Positions 1 to 7,550 of a stretch of DNA of 15,362 nt are shown here, piece by piece. Made by a program: the position numbers and the translations under genes. The DNA lies in the NCBI GenBank assembly GCA_037147235.1, contig JBAWVO010000154.1, forward strand, positions 1 through 15,362. The letters are read 5' to 3'. How positions within the stretch are numbered: position 1 is the first letter of the stretch; each line of letters starts with the position of its first letter. The DNA comes from JANXQG01 sp037147235 (lineage in GTDB: Bacteria; Planctomycetota; Planctomycetia; Pirellulales; Thermoguttaceae). Below the pieces are notes generated by a model, which saw nothing but the letters and a program-made list of their open reading frames with translations, had not been told where the DNA came from and did not search any database.

Positions 1-74
1 ATATATTTCTGTCATTCATGTTTCTGTATAAGTTTTTGGTTGGTGGGCCGACGAAAAGCTGGGGCTGGGTAGTC

Positions 75-3000
75 CTACTTTCCTGCTGCTGGCTTCGGCT
101 TCGGTTCGGGGGCGGGGCCGCCGGAGTCGACCAGAAGGTAACCTGCCCAGAAAAAGGGATGCTTGGCCTGCTGCGCCGAGCTGCTGTCGGCATGTTCCCC
201 GGTAGGCTTTTTCATGCGCGGTTCGGCCTCGTTATTCAAAGATGAATTGCTGACCACTTGGACGGCTCGCTGCCAGGCGTCGGCGGGTGTCGTGTGCGGC
301 AACTCCTGGGTGAATTCCCGGACCAAGTCAAGGCTTGTCTGCCCTCCGCTCCGCCATCGGCTGAGGAGGATCGTCCGCGTTCCAGTAGACATCATCCCGC
401 AGAGGCTGAGAAAGATCTCATTGCCTGGTCCAATCGCATCGGCCGCCGCACCACGACCGGAACGGCGCGTGGCATCGGTCTTTTTCAGCGAACTTTCGCA
501 CACCGTGCGGTAGCCGGGCAGGATCACTTCGTCCGGCCCGCGCCGCGGCAACAGGAACCATTCGCTCAGCAGCCCGCTGAGCTTCGTCCGCTCGGTGGGA
601 AGCGGCGACCAGCCGTAGGGATCGGTCTCGGCAGCTTGGCTCAGCTCGTCGAGTACCACAAGGCGGTCGATGAAATTGGCGTAAATGGGTGCCGCGGCGG
701 GTAAGGGCATCTTCAGCGTTACACAGCCAGGCAGTGATTTCGACAGCTCTTTGACCGCATTCTCGACCACGTCATCCTCCATCTTGGCACTGAGCTTGCC
801 AACGACGATCGCGGTATTGCCCCGGCGATGGCCCACTTCCGATGTGGCCATGGCCAAGCCCGCGGTAGGCGCGTAGCGGATGCGGAAACGGGAGATCAGC
901 GGCCGCAGTTGCCCATCGGCTTGCACCTGCAATGCCTCGAAAGGTACATACCAGAGAAGTCCGTCGGGCACGACGATCAGCTCGTCGAACTTTATAGCGA
1001 AGTCGGCCCGCGAGCCTTTCAGGAGGCCTTCGAGCAGTTCTCGGGCGGTTTGTCGCCACTTGCCGTCGGCCAGATCCTTTGACGAGAGTTCGTAGTTTTG
1101 TGTGATGTTGCCGACTTCGCGGAGCAAAAGGGCCGATTGCCGGGCGAGGGCTTGCGTCGTCGTCGCCACTTGCCATGCGGCATATTTATCGTGGTTCAGC
1201 AAAAAGGCGTACAGGTTCCGGCTGGTGGCGAAGAAGACGAGCATGGCGTGGCCCAGAGGGAGCGATTTTTGGATCTCCGCCGTCGTTTTCAAGGGTGGAA
1301 AGGCGATCACCGCCGGATCGCGGCGCACGGCCATCTCGCGCAAGACGAGTTCCTGTTTACGGCCAATCGCCATGAGTAGGGCCATGGCTTGCCCCTGCTT
1401 TTTGGTCTTCTCCACATCGTCCTGCACCAGCGGCAGGGCGGCCAACTCCCGTCGCGATGCTGCGGCCTGATCGAACAGATCTTTGTAGAGGGGATAGCGG
1501 CTCAACAATTCCTGTCGCTGTAAAATCGCCTGTTGGGACAGTAATTCCTTTGGTCCTTCCAGCACCCAGCGGAGCGATTCTAGTCGCCCGCCCAGCGGCA
1601 GGGTGGAAAGGAAGCGATGCCGCCGGGCACGGTCGGCCACTTCCATGGCCAGTTCATGATCCTTGCGGGCGACGGCCGCCTCAAACCAGTGCTCAAAGAT
1701 CAGGCCATGCGGCACCCAGAGTGCCGCGAGCGATTCCATGGGGTCGGTCAGCCAGTCGGCAGGCTGCGGATCGCGGAGTACGACTTGGTAAAGATCGATT
1801 GCCGCCCGAGCCGCGCTGACGCCGTCGCTGCCACCCCCCGTATAGTACTCGTCGACCTCTTGGATATGAAACAGCCAGAGCGAGCCTGTTCGCATGAAGT
1901 GCATTACTTTGGCGAGAATTGCGTCACCCTCGGCAACCTTGCGGGCTTGGTAAAGCGCCGTGGCTTCCAGAAACATTCTCCGTGCGGCGAGTCGGCCGCG
2001 GGCCATGGTTTTGTTGCCGATGTACGTGCGCGCTTCATCCAGCCGTGCCACCGCTTGCTGCGTCTGCCCCAAAACAAGATGGTTTTCGGCGGCTAGAGTC
2101 AGTAGGGACACGTAGATTTGACAGTAACGATTTGTCTTAGCCCAGACTGCGGCCGTAGCCAGCGGTGGGAAGATGCCCTTGCCGTTGGCCAACAAGTAAT
2201 TCAGCGCACCGTAGCGAAATGCCTCTTCCATCACGCCTAAGTCGGGCAGGCGGTTCAAATCCGTGAAGTAATAGGAGGCGTAGGATGCCTCTTCTAAATG
2301 GGCTGCGGCCACAGGAAAATTATTGGCGGCCATGGCCAGTCGGCCAAGCTCCAGGTGGGCGATGGCCGTCAGCGGGTGCTCGAACTCGCCCGATGCGAGT
2401 GTGGCTCGTTGCAAAATCGGAATGGCCGCAGCCGTCCGCCCGCCCGCCGACAGGGCCAGCCCTAATTGCAGATTGATCCATGCTTCCGACCAATGGTTGG
2501 GCTGTCCTGGCCGTCGCTGCAACGCAGCAATGATACCGTCAATAACGGGATCGTGGGCGGCCAGCGGTCCGAGCAACTCGCCGCGACGGCGGATGGCCAA
2601 CGTCGTACAGCGAACGATTTCTTGCGGCTCGATGGGAAATAGGTTGGCCTGTTCGACCACCCCGCCCTGTTTGACCGTCGATGAGATGTCGATCTGCCCC
2701 CGATTCATGAGCATGCTATACGGCAACAGGCCCAACGGTGCTTGCAGACGGCGAACCTGCCAGGGGGGCGACTTCTTCGCCCCGTTGTCGGGACGGATCG
2801 GTTGAAAGACAACCTGGGCCATCCAAGTGGGATAGCTTTGGTAAATTTCCAGGGCGGCCGTGTAATGGACCAAGGCATCTCGATACGCGCCCATCTGGTA
2901 GTAGCATTCGCCCTGCATCGTTTCGTAGCAGATGGAGTCGATCCAGCGAGACTGAGTGGTTTTGATCGACCCGCGAGACTCGGCCTTGAAGCGATCCAAG

Positions 3001-3191
3001 GCCGAGCGGTAGTCGCCGTTATAAAAATCGACGAATGCGGCGTGATAGCTCTTCGTCGGTGCTGTGCGGTCCATCTGGCCGACGGCCGGGCGGCTACTGC
3101 CGAGCACCGCCAAAACCGCACTGAACATTAAAGGAAGGAACAAGACCGACCGGTGGAACTCACCACAATGGCGAAAAATGCGAGGTAACAT
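75..3191 (-). CDS. Secreted TPR protein with degenerate CHAT-like C-terminal domain
   Basis: The protein has about 1038 residues. An N-terminal signal sequence is visible (basic start, then a hydrophobic stretch ending near AVGQ), so it should be exported. Residues about 50-530 are alpha-helical repeat units of TPR type (for example GDYRSALDRF and LGQTQQAVARLDEA). Residues about 640-1030 follow the CHAT (caspase-like) fold: an 'AMLVFFATSRNLYAFLL' strand, then VVPDGLLWYVPFEAL near 745, and a GTRTILLSRWR strand near 940. The catalytic His-Gly and the SAC-type Cys of active CHAT peptidases are not seen; the strand that should carry the Cys reads VILPGYRT. It is therefore probably a non-peptidase scaffold. 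I chose ATG at 3191 over the in-frame GTG at 3200 because AGGAG lies 11 nt before the ATG but only 2 nt before the GTG. It ends in a Pro/Lys-rich tail. Its target is unknown. It lies 111 bp after the MnmE-like gene. Confidence 0.85.
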   Translation of the reverse strand: MLPRIFRHCGEFHRSVLFLPLMFSAVLAVLGSSRPAVGQMDRTAPTKSYHAAFVDFYNGDYRSALDRFKAESRGSIKTTQSRWIDSICYETMQGECYYQMGAYRDALVHYTAALEIYQSYPTWMAQVVFQPIRPDNGAKKSPPWQVRRLQAPLGLLPYSMLMNRGQIDISSTVKQGGVVEQANLFPIEPQEIVRCTTLAIRRRGELLGPLAAHDPVIDGIIAALQRRPGQPNHWSEAWINLQLGLALSAGGRTAAAIPILQRATLASGEFEHPLTAIAHLELGRLAMAANNFPVAAAHLEEASYASYYFTDLNRLPDLGVMEEAFRYGALNYLLANGKGIFPPLATAAVWAKTNRYCQIYVSLLTLAAENHLVLGQTQQAVARLDEARTYIGNKTMARGRLAARRMFLEATALYQARKVAEGDAILAKVMHFMRTGSLWLFHIQEVDEYYTGGGSDGVSAARAAIDLYQVVLRDPQPADWLTDPMESLAALWVPHGLIFEHWFEAAVARKDHELAMEVADRARRHRFLSTLPLGGRLESLRWVLEGPKELLSQQAILQRQELLSRYPLYKDLFDQAAASRRELAALPLVQDDVEKTKKQGQAMALLMAIGRKQELVLREMAVRRDPAVIAFPPLKTTAEIQKSLPLGHAMLVFFATSRNLYAFLLNHDKYAAWQVATTTQALARQSALLLREVGNITQNYELSSKDLADGKWRQTARELLEGLLKGSRADFAIKFDELIVVPDGLLWYVPFEALQVQADGQLRPLISRFRIRYAPTAGLAMATSEVGHRRGNTAIVVGKLSAKMEDDVVENAVKELSKSLPGCVTLKMPLPAAAPIYANFIDRLVVLDELSQAAETDPYGWSPLPTERTKLSGLLSEWFLLPRRGPDEVILPGYRTVCESSLKKTDATRRSGRGAAADAIGPGNEIFLSLCGMMSTGTRTILLSRWRSGGQTSLDLVREFTQELPHTTPADAWQRAVQVVSNSSLNNEAEPRMKKPTGEHADSSSAQQAKHPFFWAGYLLVDSGGPAPEPKPKPAAGK

Positions 3192-3302
3192 AAAAATCAC
3201 TGCTCCTGGAACCCAACTCGATCTTACTCTTTTTGCCGACGTATTTCCAGCATCTTCGTAGATTCTGCCCCCCGATGCAGTCCGATGGCTTTAGAATAAA
3301 GC

Positions 3303-4406
3303 TCAAGTTCGCGCCAAATACCCGCGGATCTGCTCAATATGCCTCGGCTCAAATGGTACGGCGGCACCGGGCGAAGGGGGGTGCGGCACCAGCCGACCAG
3401 CAATTTCATGGCATAGAGCATCAATTCCTGCCGAATGGATCGCGCTGATTTCCAAGCCTGGTGGCCGCTGGCCGGTGGCACGGGGTAAGTCGCTCTTGTT
3501 ATGCACCGACAACGCTGTGGGGTAGGATTCAATCAGAACTTGATTCTGCTCGGACCAGGGGAGTGAGTTGTCGAAAACCAGAACGATCAGATCGGCCTCG
3601 AAAATTTTTTGCCGGGCCAGATCAATGCCCGCTTGCTCGCTTTTTTCGCCAGTCTCCCGCAGACCGGCGGTGTCGAAGAGTTCCACGGGCCAACTGTCCA
3701 TGGCGGTCTGTACGCCGACGATGTCCCGGGTGGTGCCAGGCGTGCTGTGGACGATTGTCCGCTGGTAACCGGCAATCGCATTGATCAGGCTGCTCTTGCC
3801 CACGTTGGGTTGCCCGGCCACGACGACCTGCCACGGCCGAATGAGGTGCAAACCGGTGGCGGCGTGGGCCAGAAGGGCCTTGATCTGTTGCCGGGCCACG
3901 TCTTTTGCACCGAATTGCAGGGAGGACTCGATTTGTTCGAGGGCTTGTCGCAATGTGCCTCGATACTGGTCGAGGAGAATTGCAGCCGTCCGAGTGGTAC
4001 GAGCTTCAGCCAGGGCCAGTCGAGCGGCGGCGGCAAATGGGTCGGCCTCCTGATTGGCAGTCCACTCTTGCCAAGATATTTGCTGACAGCCACCGCCGAC
4101 GAAAATCTCTTCGATCCGTGCGACGGCCGCTAGTCCACCGTGGCAGTGGAGTTCGATCGCTGAATCGGAATATCGACTGAGCACGACTTCCTCGCGTAGC
4201 GTATGCGTCCCGCCTGCGAAGCCGCCTAGACCAAACAAGCCAACAACAATCCGTCCTGGTGGGAAATCGGCCAGCGGCCGGCCGCTGCGAGTGACGAAAT
4301 ACCTGGCAACCAAGTCCAAGGCATCGGGGCCTTCGATGCGGAGGCTTGCCACGGCCCCGCGACCTGGCGGGGTGAGTTGGATCAGCAGCGGAGAAGCGTC
4401 GTGCAA
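3303..4406 (-). CDS. MnmE/TrmE-like GTPase lacking the C-terminal Cys motif
   Basis: 367 residues with the MnmE layout. The N-terminal TrmE domain contains TPPGRGA (12-18) and ELHCHGG (85-91). A helical region follows, with an inserted GTPase domain: G1 GQPNVGKSS (198-206), G2 TPGTTRD (222-228), G3 DTAG (245-248), G4 NKSD (303-306) and G5 SA (321). MnmE, with MnmG, modifies U34 of certain tRNAs. It normally has about 450 residues and ends in a C(I/L)GK motif with the essential Cys; this protein stops at GYLART without it. So it may be a paralogue with another job, or the second half of the helical domain is lost. The start is TTG, supported by AGAAGG 8 nt upstream (inside the GNAT gene), by a TGA two codons upstream, and by the usual short distance to TPPGRG. 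It sits 3 bp after the GNAT stop and is very likely translationally coupled to it. Confidence 0.85.
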   Translation of the reverse strand: MHDASPLLIQLTPPGRGAVASLRIEGPDALDLVARYFVTRSGRPLADFPPGRIVVGLFGLGGFAGGTHTLREEVVLSRYSDSAIELHCHGGLAAVARIEEIFVGGGCQQISWQEWTANQEADPFAAAARLALAEARTTRTAAILLDQYRGTLRQALEQIESSLQFGAKDVARQQIKALLAHAATGLHLIRPWQVVVAGQPNVGKSSLINAIAGYQRTIVHSTPGTTRDIVGVQTAMDSWPVELFDTAGLRETGEKSEQAGIDLARQKIFEADLIVLVFDNSLPWSEQNQVLIESYPTALSVHNKSDLPRATGQRPPGLEISAIHSAGIDALCHEIAGRLVPHPPSPGAAVPFEPRHIEQIRGYLART

Positions 4407-4409
4407 GCG

Positions 4410-4889
4410 TCAGACCTTCTTATAGTAAATTGCCTTACCGTCACCGGGGGCGTAGAAGTCTTCAAGCGCAGCCACCAACGGGCAGCCGCAACGCTCGTAA
4501 AACGCCCGAGTCGCTTGATAGTGTGGCTTTGTCGAGGTCTCGATATAGATGTGTCGGCCGCCTTCCCTGAGGATGATCTCGGCCACGTGATCCATGATCT
4601 TTCGGCCCAGTCCTTGGCCTTGGACGGATTTATCCACGGCAATCCAATACAGGTCGTAGCTGCCGATGGTCAGGGCGATGGGGCCGTAGCAGGCATAGCC
4701 GACCATGCGACCATCCATTTCGGCAAAGACGAAATGATAGCCACTCGCCGGGCCTTCTTTCAGGCGTTCATCGGCCAATTCCACGGCACAGTCAAGCTCG
4801 ACCGCATTGAAAACCCCCGTGGATTCAACGAGGGAGCGGATTGCGGCACAATCCGTCGGGTTCAGTTCGGTGCGAAAAGTGATAGGCAT
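4410..4889 (-). CDS. GNAT-family N-acetyltransferase
   Basis: 159 residues, a single GNAT domain. Motif A is clear: YWIAVDKSVQGQGLGRKIMD, where QGQGLGRK (90-97) is the acetyl-CoA pyrophosphate loop. A late conserved part (ATRAFYERCGC, about 126-136) carries the usual C-terminal tyrosine. It should be a cytoplasmic enzyme moving an acetyl group from acetyl-CoA to an amine. The substrate cannot be read from the sequence. Lying 99 bp after a pair of ATP-grasp ligases, with a lysine 2,3-aminomutase in the same region, it could acetylate beta-lysine or a peptide made from it. It is much shorter than the beta-lysine acetyltransferases (AblB) of archaea, so this is only inference. No Shine-Dalgarno sequence is visible before the ATG. 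Its TGA stop is in the same frame as the downstream GTPase. Confidence 0.88.
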   Translation of the reverse strand: MPITFRTELNPTDCAAIRSLVESTGVFNAVELDCAVELADERLKEGPASGYHFVFAEMDGRMVGYACYGPIALTIGSYDLYWIAVDKSVQGQGLGRKIMDHVAEIILREGGRHIYIETSTKPHYQATRAFYERCGCPLVAALEDFYAPGDGKAIYYKKV

Positions 4890-4930
4890 GGCGAGAAAAT
4901 GAATGGGGTTAAAGTTTTTGCTAGAGATAA

Positions 4931-4980
4931 TTCTGGGTGGGCGAATGTTACGACAGCCCTAGCTGCACCCAGAACTGTCG
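4931..4980 (-). other. Intergenic inverted repeats able to form competing hairpins
   Basis: Between the first-named ligase and the GNAT gene, TTCTGGGTG (4931-4939) and CACCCAGAA (4966-4974) are a perfect 9-bp inverted repeat. CGACAG (4951-4956) and CTGTCG (4975-4980) form a second perfect pair that interleaves with it, and CAGC/GCTG (4954-4965) a small inner hairpin. The two main stems cross each other, so they would compete or form a pseudoknot in the minus-strand transcript. No T-run follows on the minus strand, so it is not an ordinary terminator. Confidence 0.5.
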
Positions 4981-4988
4981 CACCGCGG

Positions 4989-5999
4989 CTAACACACGGC
5001 ATCCTCCCGCCCGGCGACGGCTTTCTGCACGATCCGACGGACGGCGTCGTCATAGACCAGGCCGGCCTCTTCCATCGCGGCCACATAGCCGGCCTCGGGG
5101 GAAAGACATGGATTCGTATTGATCTCGAGAATCCAAGGCTGACCGGCCAGATCGACGCGGAAGTCAACCCGCACGTAGCCTCGCAGGCCGAACAAACGCC
5201 AACATTCCAGGGCCAGTCGCTTCAAATGCTCAACCAGTGGGCGATCAGGCTCGGAAAAGTTGAAGTTCCGCGGCGTGTTATTGTATTCAAAGGAATTTTC
5301 GTGCCATTTGGCCTGATGACCGATAATCCGCGGTTTGTCGGCCGGGAAGGTGGAAAAGTCCATCTCGCCGACCGGAAGGATTTGCGGCCCATCGACCGAG
5401 TCGAGCATCGGCAGGTTGAATTCGCGGCCGTCAATGAACTTTTCTGCAAAATGGGGCCGGCCCGTCCGAGCGGTGAATTCCCGCAGGCGGTGGCGGATCA
5501 ACTCGGTGTCGCCCTCGCGAATCACGTTGTTATCGTCCAGCCCGCGAGAACCATGCTCCCAGACCGACTTAATAATGCAGGGCGGCTCCAGGGGTGCCAT
5601 GTCAGAATCGGAACCACAGCCATGCTCCGAAAGCCAGTGTGGCGTCGGCAGCCCGGCAAGCTGCATGATCCGCTTGGACATCAGTTTATGGTTGGTCGTG
5701 AAGAGTGCGTCGGTCGGGTTGCCGGTGAAAGGCAGGCCAAGGGCGTCCAACACCGCCGCGGCAAGATAGGACAAGGAATCCGTTCCTCCCAGCGATTCGA
5801 CGAGGTTGAAGACTAATTGAGGACGGCACTCCAGCAAGGTCTCGCGCAACGCGGCCAGATCCAAACTGCACGGAAGGGTCGTCGGACAGTGCCCCAGACG
5901 GCCAAGCGATTCAGCGATCGCCTTGGCCTGAGTCAGTGTGTCCAGATCTTCTGGAGAATCGTCGGTGGAAACCGCGTTGTGCAAGATAACAATGTTCAT
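4989..5999 (-). CDS. ATP-grasp ligase of the D-Ala-D-Ala ligase type (copy 1)
   Basis: 336 residues from ATG 5999. An upstream TTG at 6023 keeps the frame open, but MNIVIL starts directly on the first beta strand of the fold and AGGTG lies just before it, so ATG is preferred. Ligase features in order: FNLVES (64-69) in the N-terminal domain, TTNHKLMSK with the ATP-binding Lys (about 105), IIKS (142-145), GREFN (191-195), RVDFR (277-281) and the metal-binding EINTNP (292-297). Such enzymes activate a carboxylate as acyl phosphate and join it to an amine. It is unlike housekeeping Ddl in its C-terminus (CLSPEAGY after the metal site), so the substrate is probably not D-alanine. It lies 49 bp after the second ATP-grasp gene and 99 bp before the GNAT gene, suggesting one transcript. 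Confidence 0.85.
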   Translation of the reverse strand: MNIVILHNAVSTDDSPEDLDTLTQAKAIAESLGRLGHCPTTLPCSLDLAALRETLLECRPQLVFNLVESLGGTDSLSYLAAAVLDALGLPFTGNPTDALFTTNHKLMSKRIMQLAGLPTPHWLSEHGCGSDSDMAPLEPPCIIKSVWEHGSRGLDDNNVIREGDTELIRHRLREFTARTGRPHFAEKFIDGREFNLPMLDSVDGPQILPVGEMDFSTFPADKPRIIGHQAKWHENSFEYNNTPRNFNFSEPDRPLVEHLKRLALECWRLFGLRGYVRVDFRVDLAGQPWILEINTNPCLSPEAGYVAAMEEAGLVYDDAVRRIVQKAVAGREDAVC

Positions 6000-6040
6000 A
6001 GGCACCTGTTTGCGTCGTAGCAACCATTTTCGGGAAGCAG

Positions 6041-6102
6041 AGTAGGATTTAGCCCGCCTCTGTATTGTATCCTAGAGACGGCGGACTAGAACCCACCCTA
6101 CT
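6041..6102. repeat. Imperfect palindromic element overlapping the 3' end of the second ligase gene
   Basis: The left arm starts AGTAGGATTTAGCCCGCC (6041-6058). The right arm, read on the minus strand from 6102, starts AGTAGGGTGGGTTCTAGTCC and continues GCCGTCT. The arms share AGTAGG at the tip and TAG-CCGCC-TCT further in, with a gap of about 5 bases. Between them is a short core TATTGTATCCTA. It looks like a small non-autonomous palindromic element of MITE or REP type. It encodes the last 17 residues and the TAA stop of the ATP-grasp gene at 6049-7098. Confidence 0.55.
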
Positions 6103-7098
6103 GCCAGCGGTGGTTTTTGTCACTCGGCAACTGGCTGCGGCGATAATCTGCTCAATCAGCTCTTGGTAGGTCATCCCAAAGAAACCGCAAATCATGGGCA
6201 AATCGGAATCCTTGGGGTGGAGGCCGGCCACCGGGTTGACTTCCATGAAATGCGGGCGGCCCTGGCCATCGGAGCGGATGTCAACTCGCGAGGCGTCGCG
6301 GCAGCCCAAAGTCCGATGGGCAGCCAAGGCGACTTGCTCGGCCTGGGCCACTTCCGTGTCGTCCGCCCCGCGGCAAGGCAAGTAGCGACAGAACTCCTCA
6401 TAGCGGTTCTTGTTCGTGTAAGAATAGACCTCGGCCTCGGCTGCCGGCAGGAGGGTGATTTCCATACTGCCGATCACCCGGGCCTCGTCGCCCGTGCCGA
6501 GGATGCCGACGGTGAATTCGCGGCCTGGCAGGAAGGTTTCGACGAGGACTGGTTGCCGGCAACTGGCGAGTAATTCCAGGCAGATCCTGCGGAGCGAATC
6601 ACGGTCCTTTATTTTTGAATTGGCCGAAATTCCCTTGCCGGTTCCTTCGGCCACCGGCTTGGCAAACAGCGGATAGGGAAGATCGATGGCCTCGACATCT
6701 TCAATTTTTTTGATGAGAACGAAGGGCGTCGTGGGCAATCCAGCCTGGCCGACGACTGTTTTCGTCAGTCCTTTATGCAGACAGACGGCCAGCACCAGAG
6801 GATCCGAGAAGGTGTAAGGGATCTCGTAGAGGTCTAAAATGGCCGGCACCTGGGACTCGCGTGCCGTTCCGTGCAAACCCTCGGTGAGATTGAACACCAG
6901 ATCCCAGCGGTTCCCGGCCGCCAGACGATCAACCAGTTGCCTTCCGCTGCCGATGCGGTCAGTCTGATGGCCGATTGCTCGCAAAGCCGCGTCGATGGCA
7001 TCAATCGTGGCCACCCCGTCGAACTCGGCGGTTTCCTCTTCGGAATAGCCCGCGGCCAAGTAGTCAGCACGCAGGTCGTAGGTCAGGCCGATGAACAT
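6049..7098 (-). CDS. ATP-grasp ligase of the D-Ala-D-Ala ligase type (copy 2)
   Basis: 349 residues, a different lineage from its neighbour. Features in order: MFIGLTYDLR as first strand, FNLTEG (69-74), LHKGLTK with an ATP-contacting Lys (109), PLFAKPVAEGTGKGI with Lys 147 and the glycine-rich loop, GREFTVG (192-198), RVDIRSD (271-277) and the metal-binding MEVNPVAGLHP (285-295). It should join a carboxylate to an amine using ATP in the cytoplasm. The segment after the metal site (GLHPKDSDLP) resembles Ddl-like enzymes, but the substrate is not predictable. Two unlike ligases side by side suggest two successive bond-forming steps. The start is ATG with no Shine-Dalgarno sequence. The last 17 residues come from the palindromic element at 6041-6102 and lie beyond the natural fold end. 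First gene of the presumed ligase-ligase-GNAT-GTPase run. Confidence 0.85.
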   Translation of the reverse strand: MFIGLTYDLRADYLAAGYSEEETAEFDGVATIDAIDAALRAIGHQTDRIGSGRQLVDRLAAGNRWDLVFNLTEGLHGTARESQVPAILDLYEIPYTFSDPLVLAVCLHKGLTKTVVGQAGLPTTPFVLIKKIEDVEAIDLPYPLFAKPVAEGTGKGISANSKIKDRDSLRRICLELLASCRQPVLVETFLPGREFTVGILGTGDEARVIGSMEITLLPAAEAEVYSYTNKNRYEEFCRYLPCRGADDTEVAQAEQVALAAHRTLGCRDASRVDIRSDGQGRPHFMEVNPVAGLHPKDSDLPMICGFFGMTYQELIEQIIAAASCRVTKTTAGSRVGSSPPSLGYNTEAG

Positions 7099-7157
7099 GG
7101 CGGAGGGGCAGAGTTCCGGGTTCGTGGATTTGTGATTTGAGATCTGAAATTTGAGAT

Positions 7158-7180
7158 CCCCCCCTGACTTCGTCCGGGGG
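7158..7180. repeat. Short hairpin upstream of the ligase operon
   Basis: CCCCC (7160-7164) pairs with GGGGG (7176-7180), and GAC/GTC pair around a TTC loop, with one mismatch between the two parts. It is next to a low-complexity stretch built from GATTTGAGAT / TTGAGAT repeats (7135-7157). Neither side carries a T-run, so it is probably a palindromic intergenic repeat rather than a terminator. It lies in the 5' region of the ligase genes (minus) and before the toxin-antitoxin promoter (plus). Confidence 0.45.
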
Positions 7181-7279
7181 ATTAGAACTGCTGACGCAAC
7201 ATTTTATTCCCCGCGATCTTACAAAATTGTTTGCTTGGATGATAGGGGGGGAGCGTAGGAGAAAATTTTTATTAGCTGA

Positions 7280-7308
7280 ATGACATTTTCCCGCCTGCGC
7301 GGTATAAT
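7280..7308 (+). promoter_or_regulatory. Sigma-70 type promoter of the antitoxin-toxin module, with possible operator
   Basis: ATGACA (7280-7285) and a perfect TATAAT (7303-7308) are 17 bp apart, an almost ideal vegetative promoter. The start of transcription should be near 7315, giving a leader of about 30 nt with GAAGGGG before the antitoxin ATG. The spacer contains CCGC (7291-7294) and GCGG (7299-7302), a small palindrome exactly between the two boxes. Autorepression by the antitoxin-toxin complex binding there would fit known type II modules, but this is inference. Confidence 0.7.
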
Positions 7309-7343
7309 TCCATATCGTTCAGGTCGTCATTGAAGGGGTCGAA

Positions 7344-7550
7344 ATGGTACAAAATACACTGGAGGAGCGAGTCAGTGCCCTAGAAGATACGGTTGCAGCC
7401 CTTGTTACTGGCGTCGGCAGTCAAAAAAAAGACTGGAAAAGTACCGTTGCTATGTTTGAGGGAGATGCCGTCATTGAGGAGATTCAGGAGGAAGGGCGCA
7501 AGATTCGTGAGGCCGAGCGGCGGGCAGCGCGGCAGGAATCCGAATCGTGA
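7344..7550 (+). CDS. Antitoxin of a PIN-toxin module
   Basis: 68 residues, highly charged and mostly helical. The N-terminal part (LEERVSALEDTVAAL) has a heptad-like pattern and could dimerise. The central part (DWKSTVAMFEGDAVIEEIQ) followed by EEGRKIREAERRAARQ resembles the toxin-embracing tail of antitoxins found before PIN toxins. There is no obvious ribbon-helix-helix or AbrB motif, so how it would bind DNA is unclear. It should neutralise the ribonuclease encoded next. Start ATG is supported by GAAGGGG about 6 nt upstream and by the promoter at 7280-7308. Its TGA overlaps the toxin start by 4 bp (GTGA), the usual arrangement for tight coupling of the two proteins. Confidence 0.75.
   Translation: MVQNTLEERVSALEDTVAALVTGVGSQKKDWKSTVAMFEGDAVIEEIQEEGRKIREAERRAARQESES

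Noticed and set aside
4377..5816. 479-codon open frame on the plus strand
   Set aside because: It runs antisense to the GNAT and first ATP-grasp genes, both with clear motifs. The translated product shows no recognisable domain; long antisense frames are common in GC-rich DNA.
7158..7180. Rho-independent terminator
   Set aside because: The stem is good, but no T-run follows on either strand.
7201..7230. Promoter for the ligase genes on the minus strand
   Set aside because: A TAAAAT is present (7206-7201), but no acceptable -35 sequence lies 15 to 18 bp before it.
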